Source of the DNA: CAKZLS01 sp963701445
GTDB taxonomy: Bacteria; Pseudomonadota; Alphaproteobacteria; Rhodospirillales; Defluviicoccaceae
DNA length: 64,000 nt
Direction: 5' to 3'
NCBI GenBank assembly: GCA_963701445.1
Contig: CAVPAM010000025.1
Span: forward strand, 23,143 to 87,142
Shown: positions 34,435-42,697 of the stretch, in pieces
Position numbering within the stretch: the first letter of the stretch is position 1
Layout of the letters: each line of letters begins with the position of its first letter
The notes under the pieces: model-generated
The model's database searches: none
What the model was told of the DNA's origin: nothing
What the model saw: only the letters and a program-made list of their open reading frames with translations
Translations under genes and position numbers: made by a program

Positions 34435-35505
34435 CTATTCATCGATCTCTCCGCCGATCAGATCGAGTTGGCTCGAGGGCGCCAGGCTCGGAATACCGAG
34501 ATGGCTGTAGGCCTGGTCGGCCAGCATCCGGCCCCGGGGGGTCCGCATGATGAACCCTTGCTGGATGAGATAGGGCTCGATCACTTCCTCGATGGTGTCG
34601 CGTTGTTCGGAAAGCGCGGCGGCCAGCGTCTCGACGCCCACAGGCCCCCCCTTGTAGTTGTCGGCGATACAGAGCAGATAGCGCCGATCCATCGCGTCGA
34701 GACCCCGCTGATCCACATCCAGCCGGCGGAGGGCGGAATCGGCGGCGGCCGAATTGGTGGGGCCCGATCCGTCCACTAAGGCAAAATCCCGGACACGGCG
34801 GAGAAGGCGGACCGCCACGCGCGGCGTGCCGCGGGAGCGCCGCGCGATTTCGTGAGCGCCATCGTCGGTCAGGTTCAGGTTCAGAAGCGCCGCAGCGCGC
34901 CGAATGATGCTCTCCAGCTCGGAAGGCGTGTAAAAATGGAGCCGCAGGGGAATTCCGAAGCGCTCGCGCAGCGGCGTGGTCACCAGACCGGCGCGGGTGG
35001 TCGCTCCCACCAGCGTGAAGGGCGGCAGGTCGATGCGAATGGAGCGCGCGGCGGGACCCTCGCCAATGATCAGGTCGAGCTTGAAATCCTCCATCGCCGG
35101 ATACAGCACTTCCTCGACGACGGGCGAGAGGCGATGGATTTCGTCGATGAACAGGACGTCCCGTTCCTGCAGATTGGTCAGGATCGCCGCCAGATCGCCG
35201 GGTTTTCCGATCACCGGCCCGGACGTGGCCTTGAAGCTGACCCCCATTTCGCGGGCCACGATCTGTGCCAGCGTGGTCTTGCCCAGACCGGGAGGGCCAT
35301 GAAGCAGGACGTGATCCAGGGCTTCACCGCGCCGGCTGGCCGCGGTCAGAAAGACGCGGAGATTGTCACGCAACCGCTGCTGTCCGACGAAGGTTTCGAG
35401 AGTCCCCGGGCGGATCCCATCCTCCGCCACGTCCTCCTCCACGGCGGACGCTCCCACCAGGCGGCCGTCCATGGTCCCGTCCTCCTCGGACCGGGGATCG
35501 CTCAT
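34435..35505 (-). CDS. ruvB: Holliday junction branch-migration helicase RuvB
   Basis: A 356-residue AAA+ motor protein. Walker A HGPPGLGKTTLAQIVA and Walker B VLFIDEIHRLSP are followed by the RuvB-specific beta-hairpin region and the arginine finger region (GATTRAGLVTTPLRERFG). The C-terminal winged helix includes FIMRTPRGRMLADQAY. RuvB rings drive branch migration with RuvA. The ATG 35505 start overlaps the ruvA stop as ATGA, giving translational coupling. Confidence 0.97.
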   Translation of the reverse strand: MSDPRSEEDGTMDGRLVGASAVEEDVAEDGIRPGTLETFVGQQRLRDNLRVFLTAASRRGEALDHVLLHGPPGLGKTTLAQIVAREMGVSFKATSGPVIGKPGDLAAILTNLQERDVLFIDEIHRLSPVVEEVLYPAMEDFKLDLIIGEGPAARSIRIDLPPFTLVGATTRAGLVTTPLRERFGIPLRLHFYTPSELESIIRRAAALLNLNLTDDGAHEIARRSRGTPRVAVRLLRRVRDFALVDGSGPTNSAAADSALRRLDVDQRGLDAMDRRYLLCIADNYKGGPVGVETLAAALSEQRDTIEEVIEPYLIQQGFIMRTPRGRMLADQAYSHLGIPSLAPSSQLDLIGGEIDE

Positions 35506-36122
35506 GGGGCGTGACTCCCCGTTGTCAGTTCCGCGAGACTGCCGCGGATCAACGCCTCAACATCCGTTCCGGTTCCCAGCCGCGTGGCGGCCCGGGTCAC
35601 GGCGGTCCTGGCTTCCAACGGCTTGAACCCCAAATTGACCAGCGCGGAAACCGCCTCGCCCTCGGTGGTGGCCGGCACCGCGCCGCGAACCGGAACGGCG
35701 GCGGACGGCCCGCCGGCGGCGAGCGCGGGAACCTTATCCTTCAGTTCGCCGATCACCCGGGCCGCGAGCTTGGGACCGACGCCCGAGGCGCGGGTGAGCG
35801 CGGTCCGGTCTCCCATGGCAATGGCATGGACAAGCTCTTCCGGCGCGAGAACCGAGAGCACCGCGAGCGCTCCCTTGGCGCCGACGCCCTGAACCGTCGT
35901 CAGCAAGCGGAACCAGAGCTTCTCGTCGGCGAGAAGGAAGCCGTATAGCTGAATGGCATCCTCGCGGACCTGTGTTTCAACGAGAAGACTGACCGTCTGA
36001 CCGGCGTTCAGCCGCGACAGGGTCCTGCCGGAACAGGACACCAGATAGCCGACACCGCCGACATCGATCACAACCGAGCCCTCGCCAACGGCATCGACAA
36101 GACCGGACAGCTTGGCGATCAC
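35502..36122 (-). CDS. ruvA: Holliday junction DNA-binding protein RuvA
   Basis: A 206-residue protein. The start is GTG 36122 (read as MIAKLSGLVDAVGEGSVVID), which overlaps the ruvC stop as GTGA; the longer upstream frame has no homology. Domain I is the OB fold with GGVGYLVSCSG. The helix-hairpin-helix region includes LTTVQGVGAKGALAVLSVL and ASGVGPKLAARVIGELKDKV. The C-terminal domain III (ALVNLGFKPLEARTAVTRA) binds RuvB. It acts as a tetramer holding the four-way junction open. Confidence 0.96.
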   Translation of the reverse strand: MIAKLSGLVDAVGEGSVVIDVGGVGYLVSCSGRTLSRLNAGQTVSLLVETQVREDAIQLYGFLLADEKLWFRLLTTVQGVGAKGALAVLSVLAPEELVHAIAMGDRTALTRASGVGPKLAARVIGELKDKVPALAAGGPSAAVPVRGAVPATTEGEAVSALVNLGFKPLEARTAVTRAATRLGTGTDVEALIRGSLAELTTGSHAP

Positions 36123-36616
36123 ACCGCCGACCTCGCGAGCCGTCGCGCGGTCTGGCGATGGTGGGCGTGGCATATGGCCACGGCGAGAGCGTCGGCCGCG
36201 TCGGCGGTCGCGATCTCGGCGCCCGGCAAAATCGCGCGAACCATCATCTGCACCTGTTCCTTGCCCGCGTGACCGCTGCCCACGACCGATTTCTTCACCA
36301 GATTGGGCAGGTATTCGGCGACCGCGAGCCCGGCCCGCGCCGGAACCATAAGGACAATTCCCCTCGCTTGCCCCAAGCGCAGCGTCGTCACGGCATTCTT
36401 GTTGACGAAGGTTTCCTCGACCGCGGCCTCGACCGGCCGAAACCGCTCGATGACCCCGACGAGGCTATCGGCCAGATGCACCAGACGCCGGGGCAGCGGC
36501 ATGGACCGGTCGGTGCGAACGGCCCCGTCCGCCACATGGGTCAAACGGTTGCCCACCACGTCGATGATCCCCCAACCGGTCACTCCCAGCCCGGGATCAA
36601 GTCCGATCAGCCTCAT
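36119..36616 (-). CDS. ruvC: Crossover junction endodeoxyribonuclease RuvC
   Basis: A 165-residue RNase H-fold nuclease that resolves Holliday junctions. The catalytic acidic residues lie in LIGLDPGLGVTGWG (Asp7), EAAVEETFVNKNAVTTLRLG (Glu) and the C-terminal TADAADALAVAICHAHH. It is the first gene of the ruvCAB block and runs into ruvA with a 4-base overlap. The TACO1-family gene is 85 bases upstream, the usual order in proteobacteria. Confidence 0.96.
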   Translation of the reverse strand: MRLIGLDPGLGVTGWGIIDVVGNRLTHVADGAVRTDRSMPLPRRLVHLADSLVGVIERFRPVEAAVEETFVNKNAVTTLRLGQARGIVLMVPARAGLAVAEYLPNLVKKSVVGSGHAGKEQVQMMVRAILPGAEIATADAADALAVAICHAHHRQTARRLARSAV

Positions 36617-36701
36617 GGCGCGTGCTTCTTGTGAAACCCGTTACATCCATCATGATATCCGCCGTGGCCAGCCTCCGGCGCGGCCGTTCGGACGGATGGC
36701 A

Positions 36702-37451
36702 TCAAGCGCTCAACCGCTCCAGCACATCGTCGGCGACGTCGAAATTCGCCACGACCCGCTGAACGTCATCGTTGTCGTCCAAAACATCCAGGAGCTTGAA
36801 AAGGGTGACCGCATCCTCCTCGCTCATGGGCACGAGCGTTTGCGGTTTCCAATCCAGCCGCGCGGCTTCCGGTGGACCAAAATGCTTTTCGAGCGCGTCC
36901 CGGACGATGTTCAGATCATCGGGACCGCAAAAGACGTCGTGCCCCCCCTCACCGGACTCCACGTCCGTGGCTCCCGCCTCCAGCGCGGCCTCGAACATTT
37001 CGTCGCTGGTCGCGACATCGGCGGCATAGTGGACGAGCCCGATGCGGTCGAACAGAAAGCTGACGCTGCCGCTGTCGCCGAGCGTCCCGCCGTGCTTGCC
37101 GAAGGCCGAGCGGACCTCGCTGACCGTGCGATTGCGGTTGTCGGTCAGTGCCTCCACGATCATCGCGACACTTCCGGGGCCATACCCTTCATAGCGGATC
37201 TCTTCGTACTGGGCGCCGCCGTCCTCCCCGGATCCCCGGCGAATGGCGCGCTCCATGGTGTCCTTCGGCATGTTGGCCGTCTTCGCGGCGGCCATGGCAA
37301 CGCGCAGGCGCGGGTTCATTTCCGGATCGGCCATCCCCGTCCGGGCGGCCACGGTCAATTCCCGAATGATCTTCGTGAAGACCTTGGCGCGCTTGGCGTC
37401 CTGCGCGCCCTTCCGGTACATGATGTTCTTGAATTGTGAATGACCCGCCAT
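36702..37451 (-). CDS. YebC/PmpR/TACO1-family transcriptional or translational regulator
   Basis: A 249-residue protein starting at ATG 37451 with the family opening MAGHSQFKNIMYRKGAQDAK. Other hallmarks are KANMPKDTMERAIRRGSGE-like sequence (here TANMPKDTMERAIRRG), YEGYGPGSVAMIVEALTDNR, and GSVSFLFDRIG. Bacterial YebC proteins have been described as DNA-binding regulators, and more recently as ribosome-associated factors that help translation of proline-rich stretches; which applies here is unknown. It precedes ruvC on the same strand. Confidence 0.93.
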   Translation of the reverse strand: MAGHSQFKNIMYRKGAQDAKRAKVFTKIIRELTVAARTGMADPEMNPRLRVAMAAAKTANMPKDTMERAIRRGSGEDGGAQYEEIRYEGYGPGSVAMIVEALTDNRNRTVSEVRSAFGKHGGTLGDSGSVSFLFDRIGLVHYAADVATSDEMFEAALEAGATDVESGEGGHDVFCGPDDLNIVRDALEKHFGPPEAARLDWKPQTLVPMSEEDAVTLFKLLDVLDDNDDVQRVVANFDVADDVLERLSA

Positions 37452-37615
37452 TCTAGCTGACCCGTACTCCTTGGAAAATAACGCGGATGAACCCAGTTCG
37501 TTATACCACATGTAGCGAAAAGCAAGTCACCAAATGATGGATCCGGGCTTAAACCCCAGTATCCCGGCACTGTGGCTTCAATACGGCCACCCCAGGCGTC
37601 GCGAACCAGGCCGGG

Positions 37616-38428
37616 TCATGCGGGCCAATGCGGAGAGAGGCGTCCACCGATTCGCAACGGAGCCAGCCGAACCGCCAATCCCGTCTCGTCATCGGTCTCC
37701 AGATACACCGCGCACAGGGTCGCCTCGCCCTCGGCGGGCTCCAGCCTGCCCTTGGACATTTTTCGGGTGAACCGGGCCGTCGCCTCCTCTTTTTTCATGC
37801 CGATCACCGAATCGTAGTCGCCGCACATTCCGATATCCGTCACATACCCGGTTCCGCCAGTCAGCACCTGGGCATCGGCCGTCGGCACGTGGCTGTGGGT
37901 TCCCATCACCAGCGAGACTCGGCCATCCAGCATATGCCCCATGGCCATTTTCTCGCTGGTGGCTTCCGCGTGGATGTCCGCGATAATGCAGTCGATGGAC
38001 CGTCCGAGCCGATGATTGAGGAGCGCGACCCGCGCGGCGGCGAACGGATCATCGAGCGGATCCATGAACAATCGGCCCATTACCTGCATCACCATCACCC
38101 GCCTGCCATCGTCCAGGCGGTAGATGTTCGCCCCGGATCCGGGCGTTCCCTCGGGATAGTTCAGCGGCCGCAGCAGGCGCGGGTCGGCACTGATGTGATG
38201 CACGATTTCGCGCCGGTCCCAAACGTGATTGCCGGTGGTGATGACATCCACGCCGACGTCGTAGAAAGCCCGGCACATGGCCTCGGTGATGCCGAAGCCG
38301 TGAGCGGCGTTCTCGCCGTTCACCACGACGAAATCGAGATTAAGCCGCTTCCTGAGATCCGGGATATGGGCGAGAATGGCCTGCCGGCCCGATCTGCCCA
38401 CCACGTCGCCGCAACAGAGGACCCTCAC
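37616..38428 (-). CDS. YmdB-like metallophosphoesterase (TIGR00282 family)
   Basis: A 270-residue protein taken from GTG 38428, which overlaps the upstream 5-FCL stop as GTGA. Metal-binding motifs are CCGDVVGRSGR, VVNGENAAHGFGI, TTGNHVWDRREI, DIHAEATSEKMAMG and GTHSHVPTADA, which match the YmdB family fold. Bacillus YmdB is a cyclic-nucleotide phosphodiesterase that influences biofilm and motility; the substrate here is inferred only. It is co-transcribed with the 5-formyl-THF cyclo-ligase gene. Confidence 0.92.
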   Translation of the reverse strand: MRVLCCGDVVGRSGRQAILAHIPDLRKRLNLDFVVVNGENAAHGFGITEAMCRAFYDVGVDVITTGNHVWDRREIVHHISADPRLLRPLNYPEGTPGSGANIYRLDDGRRVMVMQVMGRLFMDPLDDPFAAARVALLNHRLGRSIDCIIADIHAEATSEKMAMGHMLDGRVSLVMGTHSHVPTADAQVLTGGTGYVTDIGMCGDYDSVIGMKKEEATARFTRKMSKGRLEPAEGEATLCAVYLETDDETGLAVRLAPLRIGGRLSPHWPA

Positions 38429-39015
38429 CGCGGCACCCGCGCCAAACACTCTTCGGTCAGAACCCAATCCAGCGGCTGATCAAACGCCTCTCGCGGCACA
38501 TGGGCGATCCGCTGCAGCGAAAATCCGACCCCCACCGCCTTGACCGGTCCGTTCGCGCGAAGGGCGGCGAGCGTCCTGTCGTAGTAACCGCCCCCCTGCC
38601 CCAACCGGAACCCGTCCTCGTCGACGGCCAGCAACGGAACGAGGAGAACCTCGGGAATCGCGACCGGGGCGGTGGCGCCCGGGTGCGCCGTGGCGAGAGG
38701 TCCCGGCTCAAGATCGTCGAGCGGATGCCAGCGGCGAAACTCCAGTTCCGCGTCGGGCATCGTCACCACCGGCAAGGCACAGATCGCGCCGCGTTCGCCG
38801 AGACGGGCGAGCAGCGGGCGAACATCCACCTCGGTGACAATGGGCCAGTATCCGGCCACCACCGTGCCGGGACCGATCCCGAGATCGTCGAGGGCCGCCA
38901 TGCAGTGCCCCACGATCGCGCGGGCCACGTTGGGCCCTTCCTTCTGGTCGGCGACCAGACGCAGTGCCCGCATTCGCTTCCGCAGTTGTTTTTTCTGTTC
39001 CGCGATGGATGTCAT
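38425..39015 (-). CDS. 5-formyltetrahydrofolate cyclo-ligase
   Basis: A 196-residue enzyme that converts 5-formyl-THF to 5,10-methenyl-THF with ATP. The basic N-terminal helix is KKQLRKRMRALRLVADQ; the ATP/folate site includes the diagnostic GQGGGYYDRTLAALR near residue 145, followed by VGVGFSLQR. ATG 39015 is chosen over an upstream GTG. It lies immediately downstream of the probable 6S RNA, matching the widely conserved zapA-ssrS-ygfA arrangement. Confidence 0.93.
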   Translation of the reverse strand: MTSIAEQKKQLRKRMRALRLVADQKEGPNVARAIVGHCMAALDDLGIGPGTVVAGYWPIVTEVDVRPLLARLGERGAICALPVVTMPDAELEFRRWHPLDDLEPGPLATAHPGATAPVAIPEVLLVPLLAVDEDGFRLGQGGGYYDRTLAALRANGPVKAVGVGFSLQRIAHVPREAFDQPLDWVLTEECLARVPR

Positions 39016-39067
39016 GAGGACATGGACCAAATCGCTGGCCCGGCAAGCCAGCTCGATGAAAGATGAA

Positions 39068-39101
39068 ATAACAAAGAACGCGGCTCAAAAGTCGAGCCGC
39101 G
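39068..39101 (-). terminator. Intrinsic terminator after 6S RNA
   Basis: On the minus strand CGCGGCTC (39101-39094) pairs with GAGCCGCG (39086-39079) around a 7-base loop GACTTTT, followed by the T-rich TTCTTTGTTATTTC. This is a standard rho-independent terminator positioned at the end of the 6S RNA. Confidence 0.8.
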
Positions 39102-39255
39102 CTCCGGTATGAACGGCGCCGCGTTGGCCGATGGCCATGTGGTCCTCTCTGGCCTGCTAGCGCAGGTGGGTGCCATATACCGGATCCACGGACCCGGCAG
39201 GGACAGCTCCCTAGAGATCACTGTTGGCCCGAGGGATGGTGAGGCCTGTCAAACC
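39095..39255 (-). ncRNA. ssrS: Probable 6S RNA (ssrS)
   Basis: The 260-base gap between zapA and the 5-FCL gene holds no ORF but has extensive potential pairing. On the minus strand it contains CCATCCCTCGGGCCAACAG early, a central CCTGCGCTAGCAGG hairpin, and ATGGCCATCGGCCAACGCGG late, able to close a long rod. It ends in a clear terminator. In alpha- and gammaproteobacteria 6S RNA, which binds sigma-70 RNA polymerase and down-regulates it in stationary phase, is encoded exactly here. The call rests on synteny and rod-like pairing; the ends are approximate. Confidence 0.72.
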
Positions 39256-39278
39256 GCGCAGCAACCGTCCCTTCAAAT

Positions 39279-39617
39279 CTATGAGGGTTTGAGGCGTTCC
39301 GCAATGTTCTCCAAACGGCTGGCAAGCAATTCCAGGTGAAGACCCACCGCTTCGTCGAGTGATTCCCGGCCCCCGGGTTCCGCTTCGCGCCCGTCTCGAA
39401 GCTCCCGCAGACCCGCTTTCGCCTCCATCAATTCGTCGGCGATCAGAAGGCTTGCCATCAGCAGCACCCGTGCCTCGCCGATCTGGCCGGCGCCGCTGAT
39501 CAACTCGCTGACCCGGCTGTTGACGTAGTCCGCGAGTTCGTAGAGGTGAGATTCCTGCCCATCGTCGCAACGCACCTCGTATTTCCGCCCGTTTACGCTG
39601 AGAGAAACCTGTCCCAT
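39279..39617 (-). CDS. zapA: Cell division protein ZapA
   Basis: A 112-residue protein. The N-terminal domain QVSLSVNGRKYEVRCDDGQE and LYELADYVNSRVSELI is typical of ZapA; the C-terminal half is a coiled coil (LLMASLLIADELMEAKAGLR). ZapA cross-links FtsZ filaments at the division ring. ATG 39617 has AAAGG upstream. It is preceded by a small coiled-coil gene after 5 bases and followed by 6S RNA. Confidence 0.93.
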   Translation of the reverse strand: MGQVSLSVNGRKYEVRCDDGQESHLYELADYVNSRVSELISGAGQIGEARVLLMASLLIADELMEAKAGLRELRDGREAEPGGRESLDEAVGLHLELLASRLENIAERLKPS

Positions 39618-39622
39618 GACCT

Positions 39623-39853
39623 TTACCCACCCAGCGCGTCGCGAAGCCGGGCGATGGTCGTATCCAGTCGCCCCATGACCGCCTCGTGCGCCCTTCGCAG
39701 CGCGTCGTTTTCATCCTTTACCGCCGCAAGCTCGCGGAGAAGGTTTTCCTGGTTCTGGAGGCTTTCCGCCGGCGATGCCGCGGCGGCTGCTTCCTCCAGG
39801 CGGAGCACGGCCGCCGATAGCCGTTCAATCCGCCGCTCCAACTCTGTTCCCAT
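39623..39853 (-). CDS. Small coiled-coil protein upstream of zapA (DUF4164-like)
   Basis: A 76-residue protein from ATG 39853 that is almost wholly coiled coil (ELERRIERLSAAVLRLEEAA, LLRELAAVKDENDALRRAHE). Small proteins of this kind regularly precede zapA in alphaproteobacteria and are placed in DUF4164. It may be a division-ring accessory, analogous to ZapB, but that is inference from position and shape. It is 5 bases upstream of zapA, so the two are co-transcribed. Confidence 0.8.
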   Translation of the reverse strand: MGTELERRIERLSAAVLRLEEAAAAASPAESLQNQENLLRELAAVKDENDALRRAHEAVMGRLDTTIARLRDALGG

Positions 39854-40127
39854 CTGCAAGGCCGTGTTTTCTTCGCCAAATTCTGGCTTCGTTGTGGACG
39901 GGAGGGAGCATAAGCGCGGCCCGACGAAGCCGTCAACTCCTGTCGAAAAACCCGAAAAAGCCGTTGACGCCGGGAGCCAATCCGACGATTGTGCGCCATT
40001 CTATAAATAAGACGCCACCCCACGCGAAATGGGGGCTAAATGGGTTGATCTGGTGAGGAAATCCACTTTCAACACATTAGCGTGAGATCCGAATTCTGGC
40101 GTCACAGCAATTCCAAGGAGAGAACGA

Positions 40128-41132
40128 ATGGCGGTACGGGTAGGCATTAACGGTTTTGGCCGCATTGGGCGGCTGGTATTGCGCGCGGCGGCTGAAGCCA
40201 GCCGTAACGATGTCGAGTTTGTCGCGGTCAACGACCTCGGTTCCGTGGCAACCAACGCGCATCTGCTCAAGTACAACTCGGTCCACGGCACCTTCCCCGG
40301 GGACATCAGCTCCGACGACAAGAGCATGACCGTGAACGGTCACAAGGTCCAGGTCTTCGCCGAGCGCGATCCCACCAAGTTGCCATGGGGCGACCTGGGT
40401 GTCGACGTGGTGATGGAGTGCACCGGCATTTTCAGCGCGCGCGACAAGGCGGCGGTGCATCTCGAAGCGGGTGCGTCCAAGGTACTTGTTTCGGCTCCGT
40501 CGGCGGGCGCCGACGCCACCATCGTCTACGGTGTCAACCATAGTGCCCTGAGCAAGGAGCACAAGGTTGTGTCCAACGCGTCTTGCACGACCAACTGCCT
40601 CGCGCCGCCGGTTTCCGTGCTCAGCAAGGCAATCGGCGTGGAAAGAGGCTACATGACCACGATCCACGCCTATACCGGCGACCAACCGGTGCTCGACACC
40701 CTGCACTCCGATCTCCGCAGGGCCCGCGCCGCCGCTCTTTCGATGGTTCCGACCAGCACCGGCGCGGCCAAGGCCGTCGGCCTCGTGCTTCCGGAACTGG
40801 CCGGCAAGCTCGACGGTTCGGCCATGCGGGTTCCGACCCCGAACGTCTCGGTCGTCGATCTGAAGTTCGTGTCGTCCAAGCCGACGACCAAGGATGAAGT
40901 CAACGCCTTGATCAAGGAAGCCTCCGAAGGCCACCTGAACGGCATCCTGGGCTACAACGACAAGCCCCTGGTTTCCATCGACTTCAACCACGACCGGCGC
41001 AGCTCCATCTTCGATGCCTCCGGCACCACGGTGATCGATGGCACGCTGGTTCGTATCCTTGCCTGGTACGATAACGAGTGGGGCTTCTCCAATCGGATGT
41101 GCGACACGACGGTAGCGTGGGCGGCCGTCTAA
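40128..41132 (+). CDS. gap: Type I glyceraldehyde-3-phosphate dehydrogenase
   Basis: A 334-residue glycolytic/Calvin-type enzyme. The NAD-binding N-terminus is VGINGFGRIGRLVLRAA. An Asp in FVAVNDLG suggests NAD preference. The active site NASCTTNCLAPP contains catalytic Cys153, and a His follows in TIHAYTGDQ. The C-terminal WYDNEWGFSNRM is conserved. AAGGAG lies 7 bases before the ATG, and a TATAAAT box at about 40002 could be part of its promoter. A strong terminator follows, so it is probably monocistronic. No pgk follows it, unlike many bacterial glycolytic clusters. Confidence 0.97.
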   Translation: MAVRVGINGFGRIGRLVLRAAAEASRNDVEFVAVNDLGSVATNAHLLKYNSVHGTFPGDISSDDKSMTVNGHKVQVFAERDPTKLPWGDLGVDVVMECTGIFSARDKAAVHLEAGASKVLVSAPSAGADATIVYGVNHSALSKEHKVVSNASCTTNCLAPPVSVLSKAIGVERGYMTTIHAYTGDQPVLDTLHSDLRRARAAALSMVPTSTGAAKAVGLVLPELAGKLDGSAMRVPTPNVSVVDLKFVSSKPTTKDEVNALIKEASEGHLNGILGYNDKPLVSIDFNHDRRSSIFDASGTTVIDGTLVRILAWYDNEWGFSNRMCDTTVAWAAV

Positions 41133-41157
41133 GCCTGAACCCAGTCGCGACAAAAGG

Positions 41158-41191
41158 TGGGCGGGGCCGCGGGGCTCCGCCCATTTTTTTT
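41158..41191 (+). terminator. Intrinsic terminator after gap
   Basis: TGGGCGGGGCC (41158-41168) pairs with GGCTCCGCCCA (41173-41183) around GCGG, with one G-T pair, then eight T residues (41184-41191). This is a classic strong rho-independent terminator 26 bases after the gap stop codon. Confidence 0.92.
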
Positions 41192-41226
41192 GACCCGCGC
41201 CGGGCGCCGCCGCTACAACGGCGGCC

Positions 41227-41652
41227 ATGCGCGATCCAGCCGAGAGGCGTGCGTTCATCATCCATGGCCTCGACGATGCCCGCGCGGTCCTGACAGCGGC
41301 CGCGGAAACCGGCAGGCCGGTCGCGCTATGGAGCGCCCCGGGAGCGGCGGCGTACCTTGGCGCTCTCCTGTTTGGCGAAATCATCAAGACCGCGATGGCC
41401 GAATGTCCCGGAGTTGACGCCATCGGCGTTCTCGATTGCGGCCAGGACGCCGGGTACGCGCTCGCCGCCGTTCGCCACGGAATCAGGTTCCTGAGAACGG
41501 ATCTGCCGCCGGACACCCAGGCCAGGGTAGCCGACATCGCGGGTCAGGCGGGCGCGACCATCATCGGCCAGCGGCCCCACGCGCTCGATCTGGCCGACTG
41601 CCCAGAACCCGTTGCCGCCTGCCGGACGTGGCTGTCCGAGCCCGGCGGCTGA
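41227..41652 (+). CDS. Conserved hypothetical protein between gap and fba
   Basis: A 141-residue soluble protein with regular alpha/beta sequence (FIIHGLDDARAVLTAAAETG, PVALWSAPGAAAYLGALLFG). It has two lone cysteines in GVDAIGVLDCGQDAG and LADCPEPVAACRTW. No known catalytic motif is recognised. The alternating strand-helix pattern suggests a small Rossmann-like fold. It starts at ATG 41227, 36 bases after the gap terminator and 90 bases before fba, and may share the fba transcript. Its place within a glycolytic neighbourhood is the only functional hint. Confidence 0.72.
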   Translation: MRDPAERRAFIIHGLDDARAVLTAAAETGRPVALWSAPGAAAYLGALLFGEIIKTAMAECPGVDAIGVLDCGQDAGYALAAVRHGIRFLRTDLPPDTQARVADIAGQAGATIIGQRPHALDLADCPEPVAACRTWLSEPGG

Positions 41653-41742
41653 ACCGCGACGCCGCCGACGGCCGAGTTGCCAAGCGGAAATGCCTCGTGT
41701 ACTTGAACCCTGCGGGGGATTCTATATCCGGGAGGACGAGAG

Positions 41743-42684
41743 ATGAAGGTCACGCAGCGCGTCAAAAGAATTCTGGCGAACTATGAGAGCGACAACCCGG
41801 GTACGAAAGCGAACATCGCGCGCATTCTCTGCACCGGCAAGCTGGCGGGCACGGGTAAAGTTGTCATCCTCCCCGTGGATCAGGGTTTCGAGCACGGACC
41901 GGTCCGCAGTTTTGCCCCCAACCCGGCGGGCTACGATCCCGCGTACCATATCCAGATCGCCATCGATGCCGGCCTGAATGCCTACGCCACGCCGCTCGGC
42001 ATGGTGGAGGCGATCGCCGATACCTTCGCCGGGCAGATCCCGCTGATCCTCAAGGTCAACAGCTCCAACACCCTCTACCGATCCAAGGAGGCTCCGTCGC
42101 AGGCCATCACGGCGTCGGTGGATGACGCCGTCCGTCTCGGCTGCGCCGCCATCGGTTTCACCATTTATCCCGGCTCCGACGACTCTTTCAGCATGATGGA
42201 AGAGATCCGGGAGATGTCGAAAGAGGCCAAGTCCAAGGGGATCGCCACCGTGATCTGGTCGTACCCCCGGGGCGGAGACCTCTCCAAGGAGGGCGAACTC
42301 GCCATCGACATCAGCGCCTACGCGTGCCACATGGCGGCCCTTCTCGGCGCCCACATCATCAAGATCAAGCTGCCCGGCGCTCATATCGAACAGGACGAGG
42401 CCCGCAAGGTCTACGAGGCCGAAGGCATCGATATCTCGACCCAGGCGGCCCGCGTCCGTCACTGCATGCAGGCCGCCTTCAACGGACGAAGAATGGTGGT
42501 GTTTTCGGGTGGAGCCAAGAAAGGCGCGGACCAAGTCTATCAGGATGCCCGCGACATCCGCGACGGGGGCGGCAACGGTACCATCATCGGCCGCAATACC
42601 TTTCAGAGGCCGCGCCAGGAAGCTCTCGACATGTTGAACCGCATCATCGGGATCTACCTTGGCAAGGAAGCGTCGGCGGGATGA
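41743..42684 (+). CDS. Class I fructose-bisphosphate aldolase (FbaB/DhnA type)
   Basis: A 313-residue Schiff-base aldolase cleaving fructose-1,6-bisphosphate to DHAP and G3P. The N-terminal ILPVDQGFEHGPVRSFAPNP and the Schiff-base lysine region GAHIIKIKLPG (Lys in IKIK) identify the archaeal-type class I family. VFSGGAKKGADQVYQDAR and GTIIGRNTFQRP bind phosphate. GGAGG precedes ATG 41743. It is unrelated in sequence to class II zinc aldolase. thiE follows with a 13-base gap and is probably co-transcribed. Confidence 0.94.
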   Translation: MKVTQRVKRILANYESDNPGTKANIARILCTGKLAGTGKVVILPVDQGFEHGPVRSFAPNPAGYDPAYHIQIAIDAGLNAYATPLGMVEAIADTFAGQIPLILKVNSSNTLYRSKEAPSQAITASVDDAVRLGCAAIGFTIYPGSDDSFSMMEEIREMSKEAKSKGIATVIWSYPRGGDLSKEGELAIDISAYACHMAALLGAHIIKIKLPGAHIEQDEARKVYEAEGIDISTQAARVRHCMQAAFNGRRMVVFSGGAKKGADQVYQDARDIRDGGGNGTIIGRNTFQRPRQEALDMLNRIIGIYLGKEASAG

Positions 42685-42697
42685 AGGACGGTCTCGC

